A DNA stretch of 64,000 nucleotides from Desulfamplus sp. (GTDB lineage Bacteria; Desulfobacterota; Desulfobacteria; Desulfobacterales; Desulfobacteraceae): positions 62,001 to 126,000 of the forward strand of contig JADFZQ010000005.1 of the NCBI GenBank assembly GCA_015232455.1, in the 5' to 3' direction. The notes under the pieces are model-generated. The model did not search any database, was not told where the DNA came from, and was given only the letters and a program-made list of their open reading frames with translations. Within the stretch, counting starts at the first letter, position 1, and each line of letters opens with the position of its first letter. A program made the translations under genes and the position numbers. Below, one piece after another: positions 17,603-26,753 of the stretch.

Positions 17603-18226
17603 ATGGAGCAAAACAATATAAAGATAAACAAAGAAGGAGAAAAAAGAGAAGAGGATAAAAAAAGAGGCAAAATTTTTGTTGTCTCTGCCCCATCTGGTGC
17701 GGGTAAAACAACCCTTTGTGCTAAAATATTGGCTAAATTTCCTAATCTTGCATATTCTGTCTCTCACACTACTCGGAAACCAAGAGCAAACGAAATAGAT
17801 GGAGTTGACTATTTTTTTATAACAGTTGATGAGTTTAAAAAGCGGGTAGAGGAAAATCTCTGGGCTGAATGGGCAACTGTGCATGATAATTTTTATGGAA
17901 CATCGTTAAAGTTTATAGAAGATAATGTAGCAAAAGGAAATAATCTTCTATTAGATATTGATGTTCAAGGGGCAAAGCAGTTCAAACGCTCATTTCCAGA
18001 AGCAGTTACCATCTTTATTATGCCGCCATCAATTGATGTTCTTAAAGAGAGGCTTATAAAAAGAGGTACTGACTCTGATGATGTAATAATAAAACGCCTC
18101 GCAAATGCTGAAAGTGAGATGGCACAGAGTTCATTTTATGAGCATATTATTGTAAATGATCAACTTAATTTTTCTGAAAAGGAGATGGCAGATATTATTT
18201 CAAATGCCATATCTAAATTGACATGA
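17603..18226 (+). CDS. gmk: Guanylate kinase
   Basis: Phosphorylates GMP to GDP with ATP. P-loop SAPSGAGKTTL, the GMP-binding SVSHTTRKPR and DGVDYFF, YGTS and LDIDVQGAKQ are all present in the 207 residues. A Lys/Glu-rich N-terminal extension of about 23 residues precedes the core; GAGGAT upstream of the first ATG supports that start. The stop overlaps the next gene's ATG by four bases (ATGA), so the permease is translationally coupled. Confidence 0.95.
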   Translation: MEQNNIKINKEGEKREEDKKRGKIFVVSAPSGAGKTTLCAKILAKFPNLAYSVSHTTRKPRANEIDGVDYFFITVDEFKKRVEENLWAEWATVHDNFYGTSLKFIEDNVAKGNNLLLDIDVQGAKQFKRSFPEAVTIFIMPPSIDVLKERLIKRGTDSDDVIIKRLANAESEMAQSSFYEHIIVNDQLNFSEKEMADIISNAISKLT

Positions 18227-19467
18227 TACCTGATGACAAAAAAAATCTAATTTCAATAATATCCCGTATTTTGGTTTGGTTTAGTCTATTTTCAATTTTA
18301 TATGTTTTACGATCATTTTTTCTGCTTATTTTCTTAACCTTTGTTTTTGCCTATATTCAAGTTAGTATTGTCAGCTATGTTCAAAAATGGAGGTGGATGG
18401 GTAACAGAAAATTAAGGGTTGTTGTAACTGGAGTTGCTCTACTCTGTTTTTTCATATCTGTAATGTTATTTTTAATTCCAAGTGTAAAAAGCCAGACTGA
18501 AGTTTTTATAAGCCAGTTTGGCACTTACATAAACCGTGTGGATCAAGAGATCATAAAATTAAGTAATCAATATCCGTTTATAAATAGGATGATAGTCCAG
18601 TTAGAACTTATTGCTGATAATAATACTCTTCCTCCTACAAACAATATTTCTGATTCCAAAGCAAAAGCACTTAAAAGCACACCGCAAGCCATACCTAAAG
18701 ATCGTAAACTTGAAATAGTAAAAGAGCCACCATTAAATACAGTTACAAATTCCCAAACTGAAAAACCCAAGTCATCACCTGTAGTAACGCTTTTCCAAAA
18801 GGTCATTGGTATTGATAACGAAACAACAGGAATCACAAGTCTTAATCAGATACTTGAAAATTTCCGCAGCATAAGCGGTAAGATTGCTTCTGTTGGTTCT
18901 GCTTTTCTTCTGTCCCTACTTTTCTCATTCTTGATTGTTTTTGACCTACCAAATCTCACAAAACTTGTTAAAGAACTTGAGAATACAAAACTTAATTTTT
19001 TCTACACAGAGGTGGCAGATAACATCAAAAATTTTGGACAAGTTCTTGGTAAGGCTTTAGAGGCTCAGCTCTCAATTGCCATTGCGAACAGTATATTAAC
19101 TGCCCTTGGACTCTATATTCTTGGAATTGGCAAATACATTGCGTTTTTGTCAGTAATTGTTTTCTTTTGCAGCTTTATTCCAGTTGTTGGTGTTTTTATA
19201 AGCTCTGTGCCAATATGTCTTATAGCATTGCAGGCATCGGGACTTAACGCTATGATTGTTGCTATCCTTCTTATTGTTTTGATTCATCTGGTTGAAGGAT
19301 ACATACTTAATCCAAGAATTTATGGTTCATATATGAGAATAAATCCTGTTCTTGTGTTGATTATTCTCACCATTGGAGGAAAATTGTTTCATATCTGGGG
19401 TCTTGTTCTTGGAGTTCCTGTCTGCACCTATATTTTTGCCCATGCAATAAAAAGAAATAGTGATTAA
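18223..19467 (+). CDS. AI-2E family transporter (PerM/YdiK-like permease)
   Basis: A 414-residue inner-membrane protein with seven or eight hydrophobic segments: three near the N-terminus (about 10-35, 65-85), then a polar periplasmic region (about 95-215) rich in Lys, Pro and Thr that is longer than usual, and four at the C-terminus. The C-terminal family motif is visible (FCSFIPVVGVFISSVP, HLVEGYILNPRIYG, INPVLVLIILTIGG). Substrates of the family vary; some export AI-2 or act in Na+/H+ exchange. Nothing here fixes the substrate. Confidence 0.82.
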   Translation: MIPDDKKNLISIISRILVWFSLFSILYVLRSFFLLIFLTFVFAYIQVSIVSYVQKWRWMGNRKLRVVVTGVALLCFFISVMLFLIPSVKSQTEVFISQFGTYINRVDQEIIKLSNQYPFINRMIVQLELIADNNTLPPTNNISDSKAKALKSTPQAIPKDRKLEIVKEPPLNTVTNSQTEKPKSSPVVTLFQKVIGIDNETTGITSLNQILENFRSISGKIASVGSAFLLSLLFSFLIVFDLPNLTKLVKELENTKLNFFYTEVADNIKNFGQVLGKALEAQLSIAIANSILTALGLYILGIGKYIAFLSVIVFFCSFIPVVGVFISSVPICLIALQASGLNAMIVAILLIVLIHLVEGYILNPRIYGSYMRINPVLVLIILTIGGKLFHIWGLVLGVPVCTYIFAHAIKRNSD

Positions 19468-19497
19468 AAATAGCCAACTGTTAAGGATAAATTTAAA

Positions 19498-20334
19498 ATG
19501 ACGTGCGAAACTGAAATACTATGCGGTATCCACTCTGTTCTTGAAGCACTTAAAGCAAAAAGGCGGACATTTTTTAAAATATACATATCAAAAGCTCGCA
19601 ACCTTGCAAGGCTTAATGAAATTCTTGAACTTGCCAAAATCGAACTTACTCAGATTGATTTTATATCTGATAGCGAGCTTGATAGTATAAGCAATAGAGT
19701 AAAACATCAGGGCATTGTGGCAAAGGTATCTCCGCTGCCTGTCAAAAAAGCAGAAGTTGAGATGAAAAACCTTGAGTCTGATAGATTGAATAAAGAACAT
19801 GATATAATTATTAACAAAAAATCTAATGAAGTTAATAGAACTCAACCTGATACAGAAAAAAAAGAGAGCAAAAAAAAATTTATTGTGATTTTAGAAAGCA
19901 TTGAAGATACGCACAATCTTGGAGCAATAATCAGAACCGCAATATGTGCTGGTGTTGATCATATTATTATACCAAAAGATAGAGCTGTTCAACCTTCACC
20001 TGCGGTTTCAAGAATATCTGCTGGAGCTATGGAACATGCTGATATTTGGATAGCAACCAACATAGCGTCTTGTCTTAAAATTTTGAAAAAACAGGGCTTT
20101 TGGGTTGCGGGTTTAGATGCAGATGGAGAAACCCCCCTTTTTAGATCAGACCTTGCAGATAATATCGCACTTGTGATTGGTGGAGAACATCAAGGAATAC
20201 GCCCTCTTGTTAAAAAAGAGTGTGATTTTTTGTTATCGCTGCCACTTGCAAAAAAAAGTATTACATCTTTAAACGCATCAGTTGCTTGCGGAATTGCCAT
20301 CTATGAGGTGGTAAGGCAGAGGGGATTTGCCTAA
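19498..20334 (+). CDS. rlmB: 23S rRNA (guanosine-2'-O-)-methyltransferase RlmB
   Basis: SpoU-class (SPOUT knot) methyltransferase of 278 residues. The N-terminal substrate-binding domain opens with LCGIHSVLEALKA. The catalytic domain has ILESIEDTHNLGAIIRTA (motif 1), LVIGGEHQGIRPLV (motif 2) and LPLAKKSITSLNASVACGIA (motif 3, shown here as one 20-residue piece). A Lys/Asn/Glu-rich linker at about residues 95-128 (KSNEVNRTQPD region) is longer than in E. coli. The last 57 bases overlap the 3' end of the convergent aminopeptidase gene. Confidence 0.92.
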   Translation: MTCETEILCGIHSVLEALKAKRRTFFKIYISKARNLARLNEILELAKIELTQIDFISDSELDSISNRVKHQGIVAKVSPLPVKKAEVEMKNLESDRLNKEHDIIINKKSNEVNRTQPDTEKKESKKKFIVILESIEDTHNLGAIIRTAICAGVDHIIIPKDRAVQPSPAVSRISAGAMEHADIWIATNIASCLKILKKQGFWVAGLDADGETPLFRSDLADNIALVIGGEHQGIRPLVKKECDFLLSLPLAKKSITSLNASVACGIAIYEVVRQRGFA

Positions 20335-21792
20335 TAACCTTGCACCTGTCTCTGTTATTAAATAATCTTCTTCATTCCTGATTCCACCAAATTTACGATA
20401 TTGCTCAAGAGCTTTATAGTTGATGAAGTGCAAAAATTTATTTTCTGCCCGCCATTTATCAATCAAGGCTGGTATAAAATAGATTCCGGGTTCTACTGTA
20501 AGCACAAATCCTGCTTTCAAAGGTTTTGCAAGGCGAAGAGATTTAAGCCCAAACTGTTCACTTTTAGGTTCTCCATCATATCCAACATAAACTTCGCCTA
20601 AATCTTCCATATCATGGGCATCAAGCCCCATCATGTGCCCTGTTCCGCATGGAAAAAATAGAGCATGGGCACCTAATGCAACTGCATCATCAACATTACC
20701 TTTCATAAGACCAACATCTTTAAGACCGTTTACTATGGTTTTACATGCTTTAAAATGAACATCTTTAAATGGAATTTTTGGGGCAAGTGCTAAAACCGCT
20801 TTTTTATGAGCATCAAGGGTTATTTGGTAAATCTCTTTTTGGATTGTTGTAAGTTTGCCATCAACAGGAAAGGTGGTTGATAGGTCAGAAGCATAGTGCA
20901 TACTGCTTTCAACTCCAGCATCAAGAAGAAAAAGATCGCCTTTTTTGATAACATTTCCATAAAAGTGGTTGTGTAAAGTTTCTCCTCGTGTAGTTGCAAT
21001 TGGAGTAAATGCCATTGATACAGAAGGGTTAGATAAAACATCACTATTAAGTGAAGCACCAGCATCAAGCATCTTCTTATAAATTGCTGAAACAACTTGT
21101 TGTTCCGTCATTCCATGTTTTGCAACTCTCATAGCTTCAATGTGCATCTTGGCACTTATGTTGACAGCCTCTTCAATATGGGCAATCTCTTCATCAGTTT
21201 TTATCTCTCTTTGAGCAACTACAGCCTTTATAAGTTCAATTGACGGCTGGAGTTTAATTGATGATGATAGAGCCTTTTCAGATAGTAGCTTTTGAGATGG
21301 CAAAATTTCAAGGTCAGAACTAATATCACCAATTCGTGTAATATCAACAATTCTGAACCACTTTAGCAACTTAAATACCGTCTCTTTGCGATATGGTGGG
21401 AGAAAATGAATTTTCCTTTTATATGAACAAGCTCTTTGAAAAAAAGATTCAAACTTTTTAATACCACCTGTTCTGCTGATACCAACTCTCTCGCCAAGCT
21501 CTTTTATGGTTGGTTGAGGACCTGTCCAGATAAGCTCATCTATTCCAGCATCATTTCCAAAAAGATAATCTATACCTTCATCAATATCTATAACCCCTAT
21601 AAGTTTAGGCAAATTATGTCCAAAGAAATAGAGAAAAGAGCTATCTTGGCGAAATGGGTAACTGTTATCTGTAAAGTTTATGGGGCTTTCATCATGTCCG
21701 ATAAACAGGGCAATACCAGAATAACCAATACTTGAGCTAAGTTGTTGTTTTAAACGATTACGTCTTTGTATATAAATTTCAGATTTGAACAT
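20278..21792 (-). CDS. pepP: Xaa-Pro aminopeptidase (aminopeptidase P family, M24)
   Basis: A metallopeptidase removing N-terminal residues next to proline. The N-terminal creatinase-like domain occupies about residues 1-180. The pita-bread M24 domain supplies metal ligands: LLDAGVESSMHYASDLSTTF (two Asp), GTGHMMGLDAHD (His), TVEPGIYF (Glu) and IRNEEDYLIT (Glu). The length of 504 residues is slightly above E. coli PepP (441). AAGGAG precedes the ATG. The C-terminal end overlaps rlmB by 57 bp tail-to-tail, which is unusual but both reading frames look genuine. Confidence 0.9.
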   Translation of the reverse strand: MFKSEIYIQRRNRLKQQLSSSIGYSGIALFIGHDESPINFTDNSYPFRQDSSFLYFFGHNLPKLIGVIDIDEGIDYLFGNDAGIDELIWTGPQPTIKELGERVGISRTGGIKKFESFFQRACSYKRKIHFLPPYRKETVFKLLKWFRIVDITRIGDISSDLEILPSQKLLSEKALSSSIKLQPSIELIKAVVAQREIKTDEEIAHIEEAVNISAKMHIEAMRVAKHGMTEQQVVSAIYKKMLDAGASLNSDVLSNPSVSMAFTPIATTRGETLHNHFYGNVIKKGDLFLLDAGVESSMHYASDLSTTFPVDGKLTTIQKEIYQITLDAHKKAVLALAPKIPFKDVHFKACKTIVNGLKDVGLMKGNVDDAVALGAHALFFPCGTGHMMGLDAHDMEDLGEVYVGYDGEPKSEQFGLKSLRLAKPLKAGFVLTVEPGIYFIPALIDKWRAENKFLHFINYKALEQYRKFGGIRNEEDYLITETGARLLGKSPLPYHLIDGNSASN

Positions 21793-21961
21793 GATAATAT
21801 CTCCTTAAGTGGTATTCGTTCATTGACAGAGGCGATTTAATTTTATATTGCATATTCCTAAACTGTTGGGCTTTTTTTAAGCCTAAACACTTTAGTTTTA
21901 ACTTTTCTTTTTCTTAAGATTTTCTTTTAATTCCAAAAAACATTTAAAACAAGGAGACATT

Positions 21962-23599
21962 ATGATGAAGTGGAGAAATTTCATTAAAACATCAAGTATC
22001 ACACCATTAAGTATCACGGTCATATTGACCATTTTGACTGCATCTTTGCTTATTTTCAACACAGCAGTTCAGGCTAAAACGTTTGTCTATTGCTCAGAAG
22101 GAAGTCCAGAAGGTTTTACGCCTGCTCTTTACACTGCTGGAACAACTTTTGACGCATCTTCAGTTCAAGTTTTTGATAGACTTACAGGTTTTGAACGTGG
22201 AACTACTAAGATTGTTCCGGGTCTTGCTGAATCTTGGGAAGTATCACCTGATGGAACAGTTTACACCTTTCATTTAAGAAAAAATGTAGATTTTCATACA
22301 ACAACTTTTTTCACCCCAACCCGTAAATTCAATGCTGATGACGTTATCTTCTCTTTTGATCGTCAAAGAGACCCAAAACACCCATATAATAAAATTTCAG
22401 GTGGAAACTATGAATATTTCGTAAGTATGGGTATGGTAGAACTCATTAAATCTATTGAAAAAAAGGATGACTACACTGTTGTGTTCAACCTTACAAAACC
22501 AGAAGCTCCTTTTCTTGCAAACCTTGCTATGGACTTTGCATCAATTCACTCTGCTGAATATGCAGACAAGATGTTAAAAGCTAAAACTCCTGATGAGTTT
22601 GACCAAAAACCAGTTGGAACTGGTCCATTTGTATTTGTATCTTACCAAAAAGATTCAACAATTCGCTATCAGGCAAATGAAACATATTGGGCTGGGCGTG
22701 CAAAAATCGACAAACTTGTATTTACAATCACTCCAGATGCCTCTGTTCGTTATGCAAAACTAAAAGCTGGCGAGTGTCATCTTATCCCTTATCCAAATCC
22801 AGCAGATTTAGAGCAGATGAAAAAAGATAAAAATATCAACCTTATGCAAAAAGAGGGGTTAAATGTTGGATATTTAGCATTTAACGTAAAGGTTAAAGAG
22901 TTTCAAGATGCAAAGGTTCGTCAAGCTCTTAACATGGCGATAAATAAACAGGCAATTATTGAGGCAGTTTTTCAAGGTGCTGGAAAGGTTGCTAAAAATC
23001 CAATTCCACCAACAATATGGTCATACAATGATGCTGTAAAAGATTATGAATACAATGTAGAAGCGGCTAAAAAACTTCTTGCAGAAGCTGGATTTGCAAA
23101 TGGTTTTGAAACAGACCTTTGGGCAATGCCTGTACAACGCCCATATAACCCAAATGCAAGAAGAATGGCTGAGATGATTCAAGAAGATTGGTCAAAAGTT
23201 GGCGTAAAGGCAAAAATTGTCTCTTACGAGTGGGGTGAATACCTCAAACGCTCAATGGCAGGAGAACACAAAAGCCTTCTTCTTGGCTGGACAGGTGATA
23301 ATGGGGACCCTGATAATTTCCTCTCAGTTCTTCTTGGCTGTGATGCAGTTGGAAGCTCTAACCGTGCACAGTGGTGCTATAAACCTTTTGACGATCTTAT
23401 CAAAAAAGCTAAAATGACTGCTGACCCTGCTGAAAGAACCAAACTTTATGAAGAGGCACAGATTGTTTTTAAAGAGCAAGCTCCTTGGGTTACTATTGCC
23501 CATTCAGTTGTGTTTGAGCCTATGAGCACAAAAGTTGTTGATTATAAGATTGACCCATTTGGAAAACATATTTTCTACGGTGTTGATCTAAAGGAATAA
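21962..23599 (+). CDS. dppA: Dipeptide/oligopeptide ABC transporter substrate-binding protein
   Basis: Periplasmic solute-binding protein of family SBP_bac_5. A signal peptide spans about residues 1-38 (positive start, hydrophobic core, VQA-K cleavage). The mature protein shows YCSEGSPEGF, VFDRLTGFERG, LAESWEVSPDGTVYTFHLRKN and KPEAPFLANLAM, typical of DppA/OppA. The 545-residue length is normal. Peptide is the likely ligand. AAGGAG precedes the ATG codons. dppB follows after 134 nt that hold two palindromic repeats, but no dppC, dppD or dppF is present. Confidence 0.88.
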   Translation: MMKWRNFIKTSSITPLSITVILTILTASLLIFNTAVQAKTFVYCSEGSPEGFTPALYTAGTTFDASSVQVFDRLTGFERGTTKIVPGLAESWEVSPDGTVYTFHLRKNVDFHTTTFFTPTRKFNADDVIFSFDRQRDPKHPYNKISGGNYEYFVSMGMVELIKSIEKKDDYTVVFNLTKPEAPFLANLAMDFASIHSAEYADKMLKAKTPDEFDQKPVGTGPFVFVSYQKDSTIRYQANETYWAGRAKIDKLVFTITPDASVRYAKLKAGECHLIPYPNPADLEQMKKDKNINLMQKEGLNVGYLAFNVKVKEFQDAKVRQALNMAINKQAIIEAVFQGAGKVAKNPIPPTIWSYNDAVKDYEYNVEAAKKLLAEAGFANGFETDLWAMPVQRPYNPNARRMAEMIQEDWSKVGVKAKIVSYEWGEYLKRSMAGEHKSLLLGWTGDNGDPDNFLSVLLGCDAVGSSNRAQWCYKPFDDLIKKAKMTADPAERTKLYEEAQIVFKEQAPWVTIAHSVVFEPMSTKVVDYKIDPFGKHIFYGVDLKE

Positions 23600-23649
23600 A
23601 ATTCTGTAAGAAATGGTAATAAAATAACACCATAAATTTATCCAAATTG

Positions 23650-23677
23650 GTAGAGACGCACGGGACTGCGTCTCTAC
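23650..23677. repeat. GTAGAGAC palindromic repeat, copy 2
   Basis: Perfect 11-bp arms GTAGAGACGCA (23650-23660) and TGCGTCTCTAC (23667-23677) around a 6-nt loop. It lies in the dppA-dppB spacer, immediately beside a half copy of the other repeat family. Confidence 0.8.
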
Positions 23678-23686
23678 TATCTTTTA

Positions 23687-23702
23687 AAAAGTTGTCAAAT
23701 CT
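23687..23702. repeat. Half copy of the TTTGACAACTTTT repeat
   Basis: AAAAGTTGTCAAATCT matches the right arm of the palindrome family exactly; the left arm is missing. It stands 9 nt after the GTAGAGAC palindrome, so the two elements meet in the dppA-dppB spacer. Confidence 0.6.
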
Positions 23703-23733
23703 CGTATCAAATTCTGAATAAAAAAGAGGCTTT

Positions 23734-24744
23734 ATGATTCAATTTCTTGCAAAACGATTTATGCAAATTTTTCCGGCGTTTATTGGGATAACCCTCCTTA
23801 CCTTTTCTCTTGTTCACTTAATACCCGGTGATCCTGTAGAGCTTTTAGCTGGCGAACGTGGAATTGACCCTAAACGACACGCTGAAATGAAAATTTCATT
23901 AGGTTTAGATAAGCCTTTGCCAATTCAGTATCTCCAATATATCGCCAATGTCTTTAAAGGCGACCTTGGCAAATCTTTTGTTACCAAGAAGCCTGTATTA
24001 AAAGAGTTTATGACTCTTTTTCCAGCAACTTTAGAATTATCTTTATGTGCCATGATATTTGCTGTTATGTTTGGTCTGCCTGCTGGGGTGATTGCTGGAG
24101 TTAAACGCGGCACTGTCTTTGACCACTCAGTTATGGCGATTTCTCTTACTGGTTACTCAATGCCGATATTTTGGTGGGGACTTCTTTTAATCCTTTTTTT
24201 CTCTGTTAATCTTGGTTGGACACCTGTTTCTGGTCGCCTATCTCCACTTTTTTGGATAGATGCTGATACAGGTTTTATGCTAATTGACTCTTTAAGGTCT
24301 GATGAAGCAGGTGCATTCAAATCAGCTTTAAGCCATCTTATTCTGCCTTCAATTGTTCTTGGAACTATTCCGCTTGCTGTAATTGCAAGAATGACGCGAT
24401 CTTCAATGCTTGAGGTTTTAAAAGAAGATTATGTTAGAACTGCAAAAGCTAAAGGTCTTTCACCAGCAAGAGTTATAATGGTTCATGCTTTAAGAAATGC
24501 CTTGATTCCTGTTATAACTGTAATTGGGCTTCAGATTGGTGTGCTTTTAGCTGGTGCTATTTTAACAGAGACTATATTTGCGTGGCCAGGTGTTGGTAAG
24601 TGGATTGTGGAATCAATTAATCGCCGTGATTATCCAGTGGTGCAAGGTGGAATTTTAATTATCTCCTCTCTTATAATTTTTGTAAATCTTCTTGTTGATA
24701 TTCTTTACGGAATTATCAATCCCCGTATTCGTCATACTGGGTAA
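23734..24744 (+). CDS. dppB: Dipeptide ABC transporter permease DppB
   Basis: Inner-membrane permease of 336 residues. It opens with the conserved FLAKRFMQIFPAFIGITLLT helix and has six hydrophobic segments. The EAA loop contacting the ATPase is visible as YVRTAKAKGLSPARVIMVHA, followed by RNALIPVITVIGLQ and the closing GIINPRIRH. It should pair with DppC and DppD/F, but the next gene is a convergent glycosyltransferase 14 nt away. The transporter must recruit these parts from elsewhere, or the operon is broken here. Confidence 0.9.
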   Translation: MIQFLAKRFMQIFPAFIGITLLTFSLVHLIPGDPVELLAGERGIDPKRHAEMKISLGLDKPLPIQYLQYIANVFKGDLGKSFVTKKPVLKEFMTLFPATLELSLCAMIFAVMFGLPAGVIAGVKRGTVFDHSVMAISLTGYSMPIFWWGLLLILFFSVNLGWTPVSGRLSPLFWIDADTGFMLIDSLRSDEAGAFKSALSHLILPSIVLGTIPLAVIARMTRSSMLEVLKEDYVRTAKAKGLSPARVIMVHALRNALIPVITVIGLQIGVLLAGAILTETIFAWPGVGKWIVESINRRDYPVVQGGILIISSLIIFVNLLVDILYGIINPRIRHTG

Positions 24745-24758
24745 GAGACACACAAGAC

Positions 24759-25532
24759 CTACTTTTTTCTTAAATCAATACCAAAAATTGGATAGAGGTA
24801 TTTTCGTCTCAAAACTCTTGCATACCATTCAGCTTTATTGAAAATACCTCCTTTTCTCTCGCCAATCTCAATAGCAGAAGCAAAAACGCCTGTGTGAGTA
24901 CCTTGGGATACAACAGTCGGCTCAAGCCATAGAATTAAAATTCCAATATCATTACATATCTTATCAATTAACCCATCTGAAGGTAGGGCAAAACCATATT
25001 TATCTATCCACTTAACCATCTTTTGAGCAGCACTTTTTGTAATAAAATATGAATCAGAGCAGCGGATTAACTCAGCAGGATATAACTTTTTACATCTGTC
25101 CATTTTTGTCCATGGAACATGCATTGCACCAGCATCACCCAAACTTATCAAAGCATCTTTATATCCGTTTAGCAACTCTCTGTTGAACTCTTCTAATGCA
25201 CTTTTAACCACCTGTTTAAAATTTAACAGATCAATAACAACATCATCTTCAAATATAAAAGCACCCTCTTGGCTATCTATTGCTATCTTCTCCCAAGTCG
25301 AGATATGCTTTAATGCACAGGATATAGCAGAATCTTTCATATTGCCATTATATGAATATCTCTTCAAAATTTCTTCTCTATCAGCATTTATATCATATAC
25401 GTCATAATCTAACACCCATTGAAATGAGAGACCCAACTCACCAAACTGCTTAACTATATTCTTTTCTCTATCTTCATAGCCTTTTTTTACATGCAATACA
25501 TAGTTTGGGTAGTTCAAATCTTTAACTTCCAT
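24759..25532 (-). CDS. Glycosyltransferase family 25 (LPS biosynthesis)
   Basis: Probable LPS sugar transferase of about 257 residues (LpsA/Lob-type GT25). The N-terminus NYPNYVLHVKKGYEDREKNI and the core ISCALKHISTWEKIA, FIFEDDVVI (acidic motif) and SDSYFITKSAAQKM fit the family. I chose the ATG at 25532 because GGTGAGG stands 4 nt upstream; the frame is open a further seven codons. It overlaps the end of the O-antigen ligase gene by 11 nt, so the two are co-translated. The sugar and acceptor cannot be told. Confidence 0.78.
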   Translation of the reverse strand: MEVKDLNYPNYVLHVKKGYEDREKNIVKQFGELGLSFQWVLDYDVYDINADREEILKRYSYNGNMKDSAISCALKHISTWEKIAIDSQEGAFIFEDDVVIDLLNFKQVVKSALEEFNRELLNGYKDALISLGDAGAMHVPWTKMDRCKKLYPAELIRCSDSYFITKSAAQKMVKWIDKYGFALPSDGLIDKICNDIGILILWLEPTVVSQGTHTGVFASAIEIGERKGGIFNKAEWYARVLRRKYLYPIFGIDLRKK

Positions 25533-26748
25533 AAACCTCACCGTCAATGGCAAGAAGGACTCCGCACCAGATCATAATAAATCGTCCCTCAGTAAATGTA
25601 GAAAAATGTGTGGAGAATAGGCTTGTAGCACACCATGCTGTTAAAACTCCAATAGCCAAAATACGAGTAGGCTCTTTAGAACCTTTTTGTAAAAAAAATG
25701 CCGCAATAAAGGCAAAAAAGATCAGCAATCCTATAAACCCATGCTCTACAGCTATTCTTAAATATTGATTATGAGGATCAGTAGAAGGCTCTCCTTCCAA
25801 ACCATTTTTCCCTTCAATCTGCTTTTGATAGGCATTTTGAAAAGCCCCTGTGCCATAACCCAAGAGCGGATATTCAAGATTTTGAAGAAGATCAATTGTC
25901 TGTTTCCACATCACCATACGAATTCCCATAGATGTAATATAAGGAGAATTTTCATAAGTTTTGATCTCATCTATTCCCATTTGGATTCTATTTTTAGCAA
26001 CTGGCGATAGTATAAATATACCAGCAAGTGCCAATGTCGTAATACAGATAATCACATAACGCCACTTATTGACGATATTAAATAATATAAAAAGAGTGAT
26101 TAATATATATAATGCTGCGTAACCGCTTCTTCCAGGAGTTATATAAACTACATTGTAAAACAAAATTGCTGTAGATAATTTTAACAAAATAGAGGAGAGC
26201 CTGCTTAAATTTGAATATTTAGGATAACGGAGCATAACAAGGCAGATATAAATAGATACAGAAAAGAGCATACCTTGAGTTGCATGGTTATGCAGAACAA
26301 TTCCAGCGTCATACTTGTAAATATTAAACGCAAAAATACTACTTAAAAAAGATAGTAAAGAAGCAAATATTATAAAACAGAGAAAAGAGAAGATAAAACG
26401 TTTTTTCCAGATAGAGTCATCATAAACACTTATAGCAATAGGGATAAGAAGTAATTTTCTCCAGCTTCCCCAAATGCTTATACTTTGAGACATATCAGCA
26501 ATGGTGTAAAAAAGTCCTATGGTTATAACTCCATAAAGTAACAGCGACATAATTACTAAAGGTTGCTTTATTTGAGATATAATTCTACTTCGTAACTGAG
26601 GGCTAATCAATGCAGAGAAAAATATCAAAACCTCAATAATCTCAGCAGGGGCTGTAAAAAAAGAGATTAAGATAATCTCAAGAATAATAAGAACTCTTAC
26701 AAATGTTAGGGAATCTAACTTAAAAAGTCTGTTTATAATATTTTGCAT
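25522..26748 (-). CDS. O-antigen ligase family protein (WaaL-like)
   Basis: An integral membrane protein of 408 residues with about ten hydrophobic segments and one large periplasmic loop near residues 270-350. The family motif is visible: LLGYGTGAFQNAY and DPHNQYLRIAVEHGFIGLL. Such proteins join polysaccharide to lipid A-core on the periplasmic face, but the family also includes polymerases and other glycan ligases, so the role is inferred from its place among LPS core genes. It lies 5 nt after the GT9 gene and overlaps the GT25 gene. Confidence 0.78.
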   Translation of the reverse strand: MQNIINRLFKLDSLTFVRVLIILEIILISFFTAPAEIIEVLIFFSALISPQLRSRIISQIKQPLVIMSLLLYGVITIGLFYTIADMSQSISIWGSWRKLLLIPIAISVYDDSIWKKRFIFSFLCFIIFASLLSFLSSIFAFNIYKYDAGIVLHNHATQGMLFSVSIYICLVMLRYPKYSNLSRLSSILLKLSTAILFYNVVYITPGRSGYAALYILITLFILFNIVNKWRYVIICITTLALAGIFILSPVAKNRIQMGIDEIKTYENSPYITSMGIRMVMWKQTIDLLQNLEYPLLGYGTGAFQNAYQKQIEGKNGLEGEPSTDPHNQYLRIAVEHGFIGLLIFFAFIAAFFLQKGSKEPTRILAIGVLTAWCATSLFSTHFSTFTEGRFIMIWCGVLLAIDGEVYGS

Positions 26749-26753
26749 ATTGT

